NCBI RefSeq assembly: GCF_004379255.2
Contig: NC_056037.1
Span: 1,054,001 to 1,118,000 of the forward strand
Source: Salvia splendens
Taxonomy: Eukaryota; Streptophyta; Magnoliopsida; Lamiales; Lamiaceae
DNA length: 64,000 nt
Reading direction: 5' to 3'
Of the stretch, positions 8,385 through 19,045 are shown one piece after another. The notes under the pieces were generated by a model, which was given only the letters and a program-made list of their open reading frames with translations, was not told the DNA's origin and made no database searches. Within the stretch, counting starts at the first letter, position 1. Each line of letters begins with the position of its first letter. The translations under genes were made by a program, and so were the position numbers.

Positions 8385-10232
8385 TGCTTGATGATGCCGA
8401 TCTGATTGCTCGGCACTTTTAAGCGCAATCTGCAGACACTCTTTTTCTCTCTTTTGATCACCTCGGATGACCGCTATCCCACCTTTAGTGGGAATCTTGA
8501 TGGTGAGGTGATAAGTAGAGCAAACGGCCCGAACTGCGTTGAGCCAGTCTCTTCCCAAGATGATGTTGTACGGGGACCGAGCTTTTACCACAAAGAACTC
8601 GATCATCGTACTGGAGCTTGTAGGCGCTTTTCCCACCGTGATCGGAAGGCTGATAATACCTTCAGGGCGGGTATCCTCCTGGGCGAAACTTTTCAGAGGA
8701 AGTGGAGCCGGACTGAGCCGAGCTGGATCCACTTCTAGTTTATCGAAACATTCTTTAAAAAGAATGCTGACTGACGCTCCGGTATCCACAAACACTCTGT
8801 GGATCAGTTTGTTTGCCACTCCGGCTTGGATGACAATAGCGTCTTGATGAGGAGAGATGGCCGGGACGGGATCTGCATCTGAAAATGTAATCACTTCGTC
8901 CTGCTTCAGCCTTTTATGCGTTGGCTCCTCTCGATTGAAGCCTCTGCGCTCTGACTTCAGGGACGATTTAGTCTTCCCGGCAGGGAGAGCATCAATAGTC
9001 AGGATTACTCCATCATATTGCGGCTCGTCATCGTCTTCGGGGTCCTGTTGCTTTTTCGGATCCTGAGGAGCGCAGTTCGCACCTCTCTGCTTTTTGTTCT
9101 TTTTCGGCTGCTTGCTTTGGTATTTTTTTAACGTCCCTGCTTTCACAAGAGCATCAATACCTGCAGCCAAATGTCGGCACTCCTCGGTATCGTGACCGTG
9201 GTCTTGATGGAAGGAGCAATATTGATCCTGAGGTCGACGCGCGGCCGATTTCGTCATCCGCTTTGGTTTTTCGAACATATCGGAATGCAGTTCGAAAATT
9301 TCCGCTCTCGACTTGTTCAATGGTACTAACTGAGCGGGCGGCTTCTCAGGATTGAGACGTGGCCCCAATCGGTCTTGCACCGGAGCCCTTTGAATCCTTT
9401 CAAAAGGAGTTCGGCGAGGATGTCCCTGATCGCCAAAAGGAGTTCGGCGAGGATGTCCCTGATCGCTATGATCGGGCTTCCTCCTGTCTCCTCGGGATGA
9501 GCTGTCTAAAGACCGTTTGCGACGGTCTGCCTCATCGGCACGAGAGAACTGGTCCGCAATGTCCCACATCTCTTGAGCTGTTTGCGGACTGCATTCCACG
9601 AGCTTTCTGTAGAGAGCTCCGGGTAGGATTCCATTTTGGAATGCCGAAATGACAAGTAGATCATTGAGATCATCTACTTGTAGGCATTCCTTGTGGAACC
9701 TCGTCATAAAGTCGCTGATCTTTTCGTCGCGACCTTGACGCGTAGAAAGCAGCTGAGCCGAAGTGATTCGGGCTTCCGCTTTCTGAAAGAACCTCCTGTG
9801 GAAAGCATCCATTAGATCTCGGTAAGATCTAATGCTGCCTTGGGGGAGGCTATCGAACCACCTTCTTGCGTTCCCGATAAGCAGCTCGGGAAACAGCTTG
9901 CACATATGGACCTCATTGAGACCCTGGTTCACCATGTTATACTGATAGCGTCCCAGGAAGTCATGAGGATTCACTAACCCGTCATAAGTCATTGACGGAG
10001 TTCGGTAGTTCTGTGGTAAGGGAGTTCGGGTGATATCGTCCGAGAACGGAGTCTTCAATGCTCCGTACATGGCGAACCCGACATCTCTTCGGTATGGAGG
10101 AGATGGAGTTCTCCTGTGATTCCGGTACCGAGGAGGAACAGGAACATGTCGGGGTTGAGGATTCTTCTTCCTGGAAGACACGGCACTACTGCGGTAGTGA
10201 CTTTCATGTCTGGATGAGGAGGGAGAATCCAC
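8382..10232 (-). CDS. Gypsy gag-protease, main reading frame (element 1)
   Basis: It contains a retrotransposon gag domain (GNARRWFDSLPQGSIRSYRD then AFHRRFFQKAEARITSAQLL), a basic linker, a Cys/His motif (CSFHQDHGHDTEEC) that may bind RNA, and an aspartic protease with the DTGAS active site near the C-terminus. A short in-frame duplication (GDQGHPRRTPF twice, 9410-9470) is private to this copy. Gag forms the particle; the protease cleaves the polyprotein. The true N-terminus lies upstream at 10492, in another frame because of a one-base loss near 10271. The ATG at 10232 is therefore internal. The frame ends at the UAG discussed above, in phase with RT. Confidence 0.88.
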   Translation of the reverse strand: MDSPSSSRHESHYRSSAVSSRKKNPQPRHVPVPPRYRNHRRTPSPPYRRDVGFAMYGALKTPFSDDITRTPLPQNYRTPSMTYDGLVNPHDFLGRYQYNMVNQGLNEVHMCKLFPELLIGNARRWFDSLPQGSIRSYRDLMDAFHRRFFQKAEARITSAQLLSTRQGRDEKISDFMTRFHKECLQVDDLNDLLVISAFQNGILPGALYRKLVECSPQTAQEMWDIADQFSRADEADRRKRSLDSSSRGDRRKPDHSDQGHPRRTPFGDQGHPRRTPFERIQRAPVQDRLGPRLNPEKPPAQLVPLNKSRAEIFELHSDMFEKPKRMTKSAARRPQDQYCSFHQDHGHDTEECRHLAAGIDALVKAGTLKKYQSKQPKKNKKQRGANCAPQDPKKQQDPEDDDEPQYDGVILTIDALPAGKTKSSLKSERRGFNREEPTHKRLKQDEVITFSDADPVPAISPHQDAIVIQAGVANKLIHRVFVDTGASVSILFKECFDKLEVDPARLSPAPLPLKSFAQEDTRPEGIISLPITVGKAPTSSSTMIEFFVVKARSPYNIILGRDWLNAVRAVCSTYHLTIKIPTKGGIAVIRGDQKREKECLQIALKSAEQSDRHHQA

Positions 10233-10270
10233 CGTTTTCGTCTCCGGCTTTTGGCCCTTTTGCAGGAAAA

Positions 10271-10492
10271 TTAAAACTCTTCCTGCTTCTCGGCCAAAAA
10301 CAACTTGACAGCCTCGTTCAAATCGGGCTGCTGGGAAGACTCGGTGCGATGAGTCTTTGAGCGGCTTGTTCCTTCTCCGTGAGAACTGGAAGTAGATTTC
10401 TCCCGAGGCTGTTTTCTAGACCTGCGGGCTGGACTAGCTTCCTCATGGTTATCACGAACGGAAGCACGGGTATTATGTGATCTGGTATGCAT
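10271..10492 (-). pseudogene. N-terminal piece of gag, split off by a frameshift (element 1)
   Basis: This encodes the same N-terminal residues (MHTRSHNTR...) as the starts of gag in elements 2 and 3. It ends early because a run of five T present in element 2 is four T here. The frame therefore hits TAA at about 10271 instead of continuing into the main gag frame. The ATG sits 56 bases from the primer binding site, the normal place for gag initiation. Confidence 0.8.
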
Positions 10493-10547
10493 TTTTTTGG
10501 TGGAAGAGGATCAAAAACTCGCTTTTATCACAGATTTGGTTCTCTGT

Positions 10548-10565
10548 TTCCCACAGACGGCGCCA
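10548..10565 (-). other. Primer binding site of element 1
   Basis: On the minus strand, TGGCGCCGTCTGTGGGAA lies one base inside the 5' LTR. It begins with TGG, as required to pair with the CCA end of a tRNA. The primer tRNA was not identified; the 3' end GGCGCCA is shared by several plant tRNAs (for example Asp and Lys), but the remainder does not clearly match any I can recall. Confidence 0.8.
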
Positions 10566-10566
10566 G

Positions 10567-11217
10567 TGATGGTTGGGCGAATTTTTGATGGTAGTAAATG
10601 CAGGTAAAAGAAAATATAGATCACGACACAAGGAATTACGTGGTTCGATTTACTGAGGTAAATCTACATCCACGGGAAGAAAGGAGGGCAAGATTGTATT
10701 GCTTGATCTGGTTTACAGCTTACAAATACAGACTTGCTATATGATCTTTGATGTCTAGAGAGCTCTCTTCTATCTGATCTAAGTTCTATTTATACATTGA
10801 ACTAAGATCGTGGCTTGCATCACCACTAACTAGGTCGTGGCTTGCATCACCACTAACTAGGTAGTGGATGTCGTGGAGGTCATGAGATCCTGCATGGGTC
10901 CACTATCTCTTTGTTTGGTCCGCTATCCTGCATGAGTTGACACCACTAAATAGATCGTGTAGTGGAGGTCGTGGAGGTTCTGCATGAGTCCACTATCTCC
11001 CAGTTCGGTCGAATACTGAGACCGAACTTCTGAACTATTGCCGAGCAGCTTTTGCCGATCTGAGAGTAGAGCTTGATTGGTCGGCTTTTACCGAGCTGTA
11101 GGCTGGGGCCGAACTCTTTGGTAATGCCGAACTGATTGGTTGGCTTTTACCGAGCTGTAGGCTGGGGCCGAACTCTTTGGTATACTAAACAAGCCCAATA
11201 GCAGTGACGGCCCATCA
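10567..11217 (-). repeat. 5' LTR of gypsy element 1, rearranged outer end
   Basis: It matches 544-1177. The outermost roughly 37 bases (11181-11217) are in inverse orientation compared with every other LTR of the family, and about 27 bases next to them are missing. The normal LTR start has the form TGATGGG...CCCATCA, an inverted repeat that would allow such a flip. The target duplication GTATC directly follows. Confidence 0.85.
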
Positions 11218-11222
11218 GTATC

Positions 11223-11916
11223 CAATAACAGAAACACAATAAAACAACAAAGCAAACATCATTAAAAACAACCAAACACCGAAAATAGTACTGTCAAGAA
11301 ATCAGATAGGGCGAATTCGTGGAGGAGTCAAAGATGCTACCTGTTTAGATGTTCAATTGTAATGCTATATAATCACTGCGGAGTAAGAACTCAGTTTGGA
11401 ATATGGATAGTTTTATATGGTGGTGATGTGGTTGATAATTGATTTTTTATACTCCTACTTTTATAATTTATAACGGCCTCGTTTCGATTATATTTACACA
11501 TCATCTTTAATTTTGCCACACTTGATTCGATTTGAGGGATTATGGAAAATCACAAACTTGACCGTATACGTATAATATTAGTCACCATATCTTAAAAAAT
11601 GCTTTTAGTAGTAATTTATCCTCATAAAATCTCTCAAATATTTCGTCCCTAATTATGGTAGTTAATTAGTAATTCCTAAAATCAATCAACTTATTCATAG
11701 TATATTTACACGATTCATTCCTTAAATTTGCAGATTTTTCAAAAAAATTATTTCCAGCCAAGTTCATCTTCTCTTCTCCATTTTATTAGACGATTAAATG
11801 CACATTCATCATTAATCTTTCTGCATTCTGTCTCCCTAAACTATTCTAGTCGAAAACCCTAGTTTCTTCCTCATTAATCTTGGTTCTAGTGGGAGTTTAT
11901 AATATCTCCATCGAAG
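11223..11916. other. Host sequence between the two gypsy elements
   Basis: AT-rich host DNA of about 0.7 kb. Its right part (about 11750-11916) includes a pyrimidine-rich stretch and AACCCTAGTTTCTTCC, resembling a plant 5' UTR. Together with 19051-19070, which ends in a possible donor GAG|GTAAATG, it may be the first, non-coding exon of the gene at 19488. No coding frame is seen. Confidence 0.4.
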
Positions 11917-11921
11917 AAAAA

Positions 11922-12685
11922 TGATGGGGTACGTACTAAACAAGCCCAATAGCAGTGACGGCCCATCAGCCCAAAGCCCAAGGAAGAGTATCAGTTCGGC
12001 ATTACCAAAGAGTTCGGCCCCAGCCTACAGCTCGGTAAAAGCCGACCAATCAAGCTCTACTCTCAGATTGGCAAAAGCTGCTCGGCAATAGTTCAGCAGT
12101 TCGGTCCCCAAGGAAGAGTATCAGTTCGGCATTACCAAAGAGTTCGGCCCCAGCCTACAGCTCGGTAAAAGTCGACCAATCAAGCTCTACTCTCAGATCG
12201 GCAAAAGCTGCTCGGCAATAGTTCAGCAGTTCGGTCTCAGTTTTCAACCGAACTGGGAGATAGTGGACTCATGCAGAACCTCCACGACCTCCACTACACG
12301 ATCTATTTAGTGGTGGACCCATGTAGGATCTCATGACCTCCACGACATCCACGATCTAATTAGTGATGATGTAAGCCACGACCTAATTAGTGATGATGTA
12401 AGCCACGACCTAGTTAGTGGTGATGCAAGCCACGATCTTAGTTCAATGTATAAATAGAACTTAGATCAGATAGACTAGGGGGAGAAAAAGAGCTCCCTAG
12501 ACATCAAATAACATATAGCAAGTCTGTATTTGTAAGCTGTAAACCAGATCAAGCAATACAATCTTGCCCTCCTTTCTTCCCGTGGACGTAGATTTACTTC
12601 AGTAAATCGAACCACGTAATTCCTTGTGTCGTGATCTATATTCCTTACCTGCATTTACTATCATCAAAAATTCGCCCAACCATCA
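11922..12685 (+). repeat. 5' LTR of gypsy element 2 with internal 130-bp duplication
   Basis: It starts TGATGGGG and ends CCAACCATCA. It is 764 bp against 634 bp for its partner LTR. The difference is a tandem duplication of about 130 bp beginning CAAGGAAGAGTATCAG, at about 11980 and 12110. A TATAAATAG box lies at 12449-12457, a likely start of genomic RNA. Confidence 0.88.
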
Positions 12686-12686
12686 C

Positions 12687-12704
12687 TGGCGCCGTCTGTG
12701 GGAA
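12687..12704 (+). other. Primer binding site of element 2
   Basis: TGGCGCCGTCTGTGGGAA one base after the 5' LTR, identical to the sites in elements 1 and 3 and to that of the Copia element at 26618. Confidence 0.8.
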
Positions 12705-12759
12705 ACAGAGAACCAAATCTGTGATAAAAGCGAGTTTTTGATCCTCTTCCACCAAAAAA

Positions 12760-13836
12760 ATGCATACCAGATCACATAATACCCGTGCTACCGTTCGTGA
12801 TAACCATGAGGAAGCTAGTCCAGCCCGCAGGTCTGGAAAACAGCCTCGGGAGAAATCTACTTCCAGTTCTCACGGAGAAGGAACAAGCCGCTCAAAGACT
12901 CATCGCACCGAGTCTTCCCAGCAGCCCGACTTGAACGAGGCTGTCAAGTTGTTTTTGGCCGAGAAGCAGGAAGAGTTTTTAATTTTCCTGCAAAAGGGCC
13001 AAAAGCCGGAAACGAAAACGGTGGATTCTCCCTCCTCATCCAGACATGAAAGTCACTACCGCAGTAGTGCCGTGCCTTCCAGGAAGAAGAATCCTCAACC
13101 CCGACATGTTCCTGTTCCTCCTCGGTACCGGAATCACAGGAGAACTCCATCTCCTCCATACCGAAGAGATGTCGGGTTCGCCATGTACGGAGCATTGAAG
13201 ACTCCGTTCTCGGACGATATCACCCGAACTCCCTTGCCACAGAACTACCGAACTCCGTCAATGACTTATGACGGGTTAGTGAATCCTCATGACTTCCTGG
13301 GACGCTATCAGTATAACATGGCGAACCAGGGTCTCAATGAGGTCCATATGTGCAAGCTGTTTCCCGAGCTGCTTATCGGGAACGCAAGAAGGTGGTTCGA
13401 TAGCCTCCCCAAAGGCAGCATTAGATCTTACCGAGATCTAATGGATGCTTTCCACAGGAGGTTCTTTCAGAAAGCGGAAGCCCGAATCACTTCGGCTCAG
13501 CTGCTTTCTACACGTCATGGTCGCGACGAAAAGATCAGCGATTTTATGACGAGGTTCCACAAGGAATGCCTACAAGTAGATGATCTCAATGATCTACTTG
13601 TCATTTCGGCATTCCAAAATGGAATCCTGCCCGGAGCTCTCTACAGAAAGCTCGTGGAATGCAGTCCGCAAACAGCTCAAGAGATGTGGGACATTGCGGA
13701 CCAGTTTTCTCGTGCCGATGAGGCAGACCGTCGAAAACGGTCTTTAGACAGCTCATCTAGAGAAGACAAAAAGAAGCCCGATCATAGCGATCAGAGGCTT
13801 CCTCGCCGAACTCCTTCCCCACTAAAGGAGGGATAG
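12760..13836 (+). pseudogene. Truncated gag (element 2)
   Basis: The first ATG after the PBS opens a 358-residue frame. It holds the gag N-terminus and the gag domain (GNARRWFDSLPKGS, AFHRRFFQKAEAR). After RLPRRTP the sequence jumps to the DNA that normally encodes the last residues of protease, in the wrong frame, and stops at 13836. The Cys/His motif and DTGAS protease are lost. It could still yield a shortened gag. The UAG-CAA-UCA site remains downstream at 13922-13930. Confidence 0.85.
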
Positions 13837-13987
13837 CGGTCATCCGAGGTGATCAAAAAAGAGCGAGTGTTTGCAGATTGCGCTTAAAAGTGCCGAGCAA
13901 TCAGATCGGCACCATCAAGCATAGCAATCACAGCAGCCGGAGTCAGAGGCAGGCGAAATAACCAAAGTCACACCGGAGCCGAACTCG

Positions 13988-14392
13988 ATGGTGTACGGCA
14001 CTGAAGCCGTGATTCCGGTTGAGATCGGCGTACCCAGTCCCCGAACTCTAAATTTCTCTTCAGAAATGAATGATGACGGACTGAGAGCCGAACTAGATCT
14101 GGCCGAAGAAAGAAGAGAATTGGCCTGCATAAAAGCAGCCAAGTACAAGGAGCAAGTAGCCCGGTATTATAACAAAAGGGTGAAAAAGCTGCAATTTCAA
14201 GTGGGAGATCTCGTCTTGAGAAACAACGAAGTAAGCCGAGCAGAAAAGCTGGGCAAACTCGAACCCACATGGGAAGGTCCATATCGGGTGTCAGAAGTCC
14301 TCGGCAAAGGGTCTTATAAATTGACTCACATGTCAGGAGAACAAGCACCCCGAACATGGTACATTTCCAACCTTAAGAAGTTCCATTTGTAA
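13988..14392 (+). pseudogene. C-terminal remnant of integrase (element 2)
   Basis: This corresponds to the last 134 residues of integrase, from VYGTEAVIP to the terminal SNLKKFHL. The zinc-binding module and DDE core are absent. The upstream junction is in frame: from the UAG at 13922 the pol N-terminal codons run without a stop into this segment. Readthrough could therefore give a short pol-derived peptide. No catalytic function is expected. Confidence 0.8.
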
Positions 14393-15204
14393 GAGACAGT
14401 CCGGTCAGTCAGTCTTGTGTCTAGTTCGGTCCTAGGGGTATGTGCTTTCTTTGTTTTTTACTTGTTTTTCATGTTTGTCTATGTGCGTTTTGTCTGTCTA
14501 TGTGCGTGTCGTCTCTTACAAATGTTACTGAGGTATCTTGTTCTTCGAAGGCTGATCCCCTTTTTAGAACATATATAAGCCAACGATTGTGAGTCCAAGC
14601 TTCTAAGGAGGATACAAGACCACAATTCAGCTTAAGAAACAAGCAGTTCGTCTGAAACGAACTGCAACAAAGGGAAGGTCCGATCCACGCGATAAAACTC
14701 GCCGAATTAGGACAAGGGAAAGTCCGATCCCCAAATTAGGACAAGGGAAAGTCCGATCCGAGCGATAAAACTCGCCAAATTAGGACACAAGCTTAGTCCG
14801 GTCAAAGAAATTTACTTCATAAGACCAAAGACGAGTCCGGTCAAAGAAGTTTACTTCATAAGACCAAAGACGAGTCCGGTCAAAGAAGTTTATTTCATAA
14901 GACCAAGGACCAAGTCCGGTCAAAGAAGTTTACTTCATAAGACCAAAGACGAGTCCGGTCAAAGAAGCTTACTTCATAAGACCGATGACGAGTCCGGTCA
15001 AAGAAGTTTACTTCATAAGACCGAGGACGAGTCCGGTCAAAGAAGTTTACTTCATAAGACCGAGGACGAGCACGATGAAATTTTTTCGCTGAGCTGTAAA
15101 TACGCAGTGATAGAAGCGAAATGAAAATTTCATTTATTAAATCTTGTTCGGCATATAATTCTGCTGCCCTACAAGAAGGCGTTACGCCATTACAAAGGAC
15201 TATT
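14393..15204. repeat. Expanded tandem repeats between integrase remnant and antisense gene (element 2)
   Basis: About seven copies of a 39-bp unit (core AGTCCGGTCAAAGAAGTTTA) lie at 14792-15068, against three in element 1. Each unit contains the hairpin-capable GAAGTTTACTTC. Copies of a second unit (AAGTCCGATCC...) lie at 14670-14790. No gene. Confidence 0.75.
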
Positions 15205-18084
15205 CTACTGTCCCTGGCTGCTAAAGTTGAGCCATCTATTCACAAAATCCTCGTGAAGCCGAGTTCGGTCATTCCGGGCAGCTGAAGAATAAGCAGGTCG
15301 ACGAGATGCTCTAATCGACCTACCGCCTCTTCCCTGAGCCCGGGAAGCTCTGGCACCTCGGCGGCGAAGAGTCTCTTCACGAAGCATTTGTTGATCTTGC
15401 TCACTCATAATCACAGCTCCTCTACGAACTTCAGTCCGTCCTTGTCTTGACGTTTCCGGTTGCTCCTGAGTCCGTTCTCGTCTTGACGTTTCCGGCTGTT
15501 CCTGAGTTCGTTGCTGACTTGGAGTAGGGTTTTGAGCAAGTGAATCAGGGGTTTGAGCTGGAGTGCGAGCATCTGTTGGTGGGAAATGCCTAAGGAATCT
15601 CTCGATTGAAGGACGCCGGGAAAGAACGATGTCGTACCGAGAAGCCCAGCGCCGCAATGATTTCACAACTTGTTGGCAAGCCGAGCTCTCCAGCGCATTG
15701 TTCCTCCGGAGTACGTGATATTCCTCCCACAGTTCGTCAACTCGTTCCTGAACTTCAGAGATGGTCATTCCCCCGCGCCTGCTGATGAAATCCTCATACG
15801 CAGTCCTCTCAGCGACGGCAGTGTTCAGCTCGGCCTCCAGATCTTTCTTTTCGGACTCTAAGTCCTTATTGTCGGCCTCCAGCTTCACTAAACAAGCCAA
15901 GAGTTCGTCATTCTTCATCTGGTCAGCTATGGCTTTTTTCTCAGCTTCGTCTAAAGCGGAAGAGTACAGCCGCTTCCAGTGAAGTACCTCCAGCTCCTTA
16001 AGAGTTAAGAATACAAAGCAGCTATGTCAGTTCGGCATTTCAGTTTACTGAGCAGGTAGTAAACCACAACAGGAGTAAAAGAGAGTACGAAAAGCTATAC
16101 GAAGACACAAGTGCAGAAAGAAGAATTTTTTCATTCATAAGAAAAAAATTTTTTACACAAGGAGGGCTTCAAGGCCATTTTACAAGAAGGAAGAAACTAA
16201 ACTAAGAGAAGGGAGACGAAATCATACTCCGCCAGCTTCGTCTCCGGCTCCTCGGTGAGGTTCAGCTTCCTTCTCCTTGTCTGCCTCAGCTTCAGCCTCG
16301 GCCTCCCTGCTCCCCCCAGCTTGCTCGGTGCCCCCATCACCGATCAGCAGCACCTCTTGCTCGGCCTGCCTGTCTCCGGTCTGCTGATCAAGCTGCTCGG
16401 TCTCACCCTCTCCGTGGAAAATTGGAGCGGGTGAAACTGGCCCTAAGGAGGCAAAGATAGCCTCCATATTCTCGTCCCGGTCAGCTCGGCAACTACGAAC
16501 TCGGTCAGCAGAAAGCAGGACCGAGGACGAAGCAAGCTCCTCAAGGAGCGGCAGACTCTGGAGACGAGCTGCTATCTCTCGGCCGTACAGCGGCAGGACG
16601 ACTTCGGGCCCCTGCTCGGCATTATCGGTCATCAGTTTCAGCAGATCACCGACAAAGGCCGAAAATTGATTGCTCAGAAAGAGTTTCTCCGCGAAAGCAC
16701 GGAGTACCTCCCCTTGGGCAACCACGGCAGCAGCATCCCTCCGTTTCGTCTGCTCTCGCTGGATGACGAGCTGGTTTTTGGCAAACTGGGCTTCATCCTG
16801 GGCCGAGATCCTAGCAGCTCTGGCCTTCTCAAAGTCTGCCTTAGCCTGTTCGGCCTGGTGACGAGCAGCCGCCAACTTCCTCTGCATCTCAGCATAATCG
16901 TTGGACGCTTTGGAGAGTTCAACGGCGACGAGCTTGGAGAGCATATCGTTCCTCTGAAAATGGAAAAAGGAAAAAATCAACCGAGGGGCCACAAAAAATA
17001 CAGGAAAAAAGCAAGGCCAGAAAATCAAGAAGAGAATTCACCTCGGCGAAGTCCGTGGGCCATAAAAAGGGCTCACAGATATGTTCCGAAGGAGGCGCCA
17101 AGACCACGTCTTTCTCCGGCGCTCTTGGGGGCCTCTGGGTCTTCCCCTTCCTATTTGCCGAAGTCGACTCCGGCTTCTTTGGATCCGAAGAGGTCTTTTG
17201 CCTCTTCGGATTCTTCTCGGCATCAGACGCCGAGCTGGTGGTTTTCGGCCTCTCCGGTTCCTTAGATTCGGAGGATTTGCGACTAATCTTGTTCAGCAAG
17301 TTCACTGCCAAAAAGCAAGAAAACAAGGTTAGTTTTCGTCGTCAAGGCAGTAATGCATAAAAAAGAATTCCTCACCCTCAGTCTCTTCGTCCGAAGACGA
17401 GGAGTCGAACACGAAGTTGCCCTTGACGAGCTCAGACTCCAGGTACTGCTTCCTAATCATAGGAATCTTATTGAGCTCGCCCTCGAGCTCGTCCAACGGT
17501 TCTAACCGAGGATGAGGAATCACGGACTTCGGCCCTCTCCAGGGAAAGCCCGGAGCCGCTGTCCTATTATAAAAAAAGAAGCGATGTTGCCACTTTGGCC
17601 ACTTGGTTTTGCAGAAGGCCCTAAAAGGCTGTAAAGGGATCAAGTAAAACCAAGATCCTTTCCTCTTAAACTGGAAGAAATTAAGGATTGCCCTCAGAGA
17701 CAGATCCTTATCTAGCCTACGCAATTCGGCAGCAAAGGCCGATAAGTGCCTCCAAGAGTTCGGAGTCACCTGACCTAAAGGGAGTTGAAAAAAATCTAGC
17801 AGCTCTACAAAGGCAGGGGGAAGAGGGAAACGAAGCCCGCATTCCAAGCCGGCTTCGTAAACGGTGGCGTAACCCTCCGGCGGCGAGTCAGCCCTATGAA
17901 GGTCGTCGGGAATCGCAACCTTCCCCCCAGGAAAAAAATATTTTTCGTGTAAGGATATCACAGTATCCTTACTCAAGATGCTGTGAAAATACTCTACGGT
18001 CTTCTCCCCGGATTCTTTCCGGCTAGAAGACCCCTTATCCCCTTTCCTACCGCTACCTGACTCAGAAGAAGAAGAAGAAGACAT
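15205..18084 (-). CDS. Antisense four-exon gene of gypsy element 2
   Basis: Predicted exons on the minus strand: 18084-17376, 17304-17042, 16953-16228 and 15996-15205. Introns are 71, 88 and 231 nt, all GT-AG. The product is about 829 residues and collinear with the element 1 gene. It has the PF04195-like N-terminal domain, a Lys/Ser-rich linker one residue shorter, two coiled-coil regions and a basic repeat-rich C-terminus. Differences from the other copy are a few substitutions and one codon deletion; no frameshift or stop was seen, and the splice sites are unchanged. This stands out because gag and pol of the same element are gutted. Function unknown; a nuclear or particle-associated role would be guesswork. 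Confidence 0.75.
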
Positions 18085-18399
18085 GGTTCTTACTCTTTGA
18101 AAGTCTGAAGAAATTCTCGAAAGCGGAAGGAAATTTTTACGCAAAAGAGAGAGATTGCAGAAGAAGCAATAGCAAAAGTGTTCAACTGATGAAGAAAGGA
18201 CGTATTTATCAGATTCGGAGAAGATTTCAAAATCATCGCATCGTTTCGAATCCCACCTTTTCAGGATTCAACGGCCGGATTTTACTGTCGCATTTAATGC
18301 AGTCACGCGCAAGGCACGTCCCCTGACGTCAGCCTCCCCCGTACCTTTATCCAGAATGCCGAAGTGACTCGCTTCGCCGAAGTGATTCACTTCGCTTTT
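18085..18399 (-). promoter_or_regulatory. Putative promoter of the antisense gene (element 2)
   Basis: It lies between the antisense start codon and the polypurine tract. It keeps the TGACGTCA palindrome (18324-18331), an adjacent ACGTC core and a TATA-like stretch near 18208, as in element 1. Confidence 0.5.
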
Positions 18400-18411
18400 C
18401 GGGGGGGGTAG
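18400..18411 (+). other. Polypurine tract of element 2
   Basis: A run of G followed by TAG directly before the TGATGG start of the 3' LTR. Confidence 0.8.
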
Positions 18412-19045
18412 TGATGGGGTACGTACTAAACAAGCCCAATAGCAGTGACGGCCCATCAGCCCAAAGCCCAAGGAAGAGTATCAGTTCGGCATTACCAAAG
18501 AGTTCGGCCCCAGCCTACTGCTCGGTAAAAGTCGACCAATCAAGCTCTACTCTCAGATCGGCAAAAGCTGCTCGGCAATAGTTCAGCAGTTCGGTCTCAG
18601 TTTTCAACCGAACTGGGAGATAGTGGACTCATGCAGAACCTCCACGACCTCCACTACACGATCTATTTAGTGGTGGACCCATGTAGGATCTCATGACCTC
18701 CACGACATCCACGATCTAATTAGTGATGATGTAAGCCACGACCTAATTAGTGATGATGTAAGCCACGACCTAGTTAGTGGTGATGCAAGCCACGATCTTA
18801 GTTCAATGTATAAATAGAACTTAGATCAGATAGACTAGGGGGAGAAAAAGAGCTCCCTAGACATCAAATAACATATAGCAAGTCTGTATTTGTAAGCTGT
18901 AAACCAGATCAAGCAATACAATCTTGCCCTCCTTTCTTCCCGTGGACGTAGATTTACTTCAGTAAATCGAACCACGTAATTCCTTGTGTCGTGATCTATA
19001 TTCCTTACCTGCATTTACTATCATCAAAAATTCGCCCAACCATCA
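18412..19045 (+). repeat. 3' LTR of gypsy element 2
   Basis: 634-bp LTR from TGATGGGG to CCAACCATCA. It is nearly identical to the 5' LTR apart from that copy's 130-bp duplication, indicating a young insertion. Confidence 0.88.

Larger units (their letters stand above)
539..11222 (-). mobile_element. Ty3/gypsy LTR retrotransposon, Tat-like, element 1
   Basis: Full-length element read on the minus strand: 5' LTR at 10567-11217, PBS, gag-protease, RT/RNase H, integrase, an antisense gene, polypurine tract, 3' LTR at 544-1217. A 5-bp target duplication GTATC lies at 539-543 and 11218-11222. The order protease-RT-RNase H-integrase places it in Ty3/gypsy. The absence of a chromodomain and the opposite-strand gene between integrase and 3' LTR are known traits of the Tat lineage, so that lineage is inferred. 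The copy is disabled by a gag frameshift near 10271 and a nonsense codon in RNase H at 6582-6584. The two LTRs look nearly identical over their shared part, so insertion was recent. Confidence 0.9.

Noticed and set aside
14792..15068. CRISPR-like array
   Set aside because: The units are contiguous without unique spacers and the DNA is plant nuclear; it is a minisatellite.
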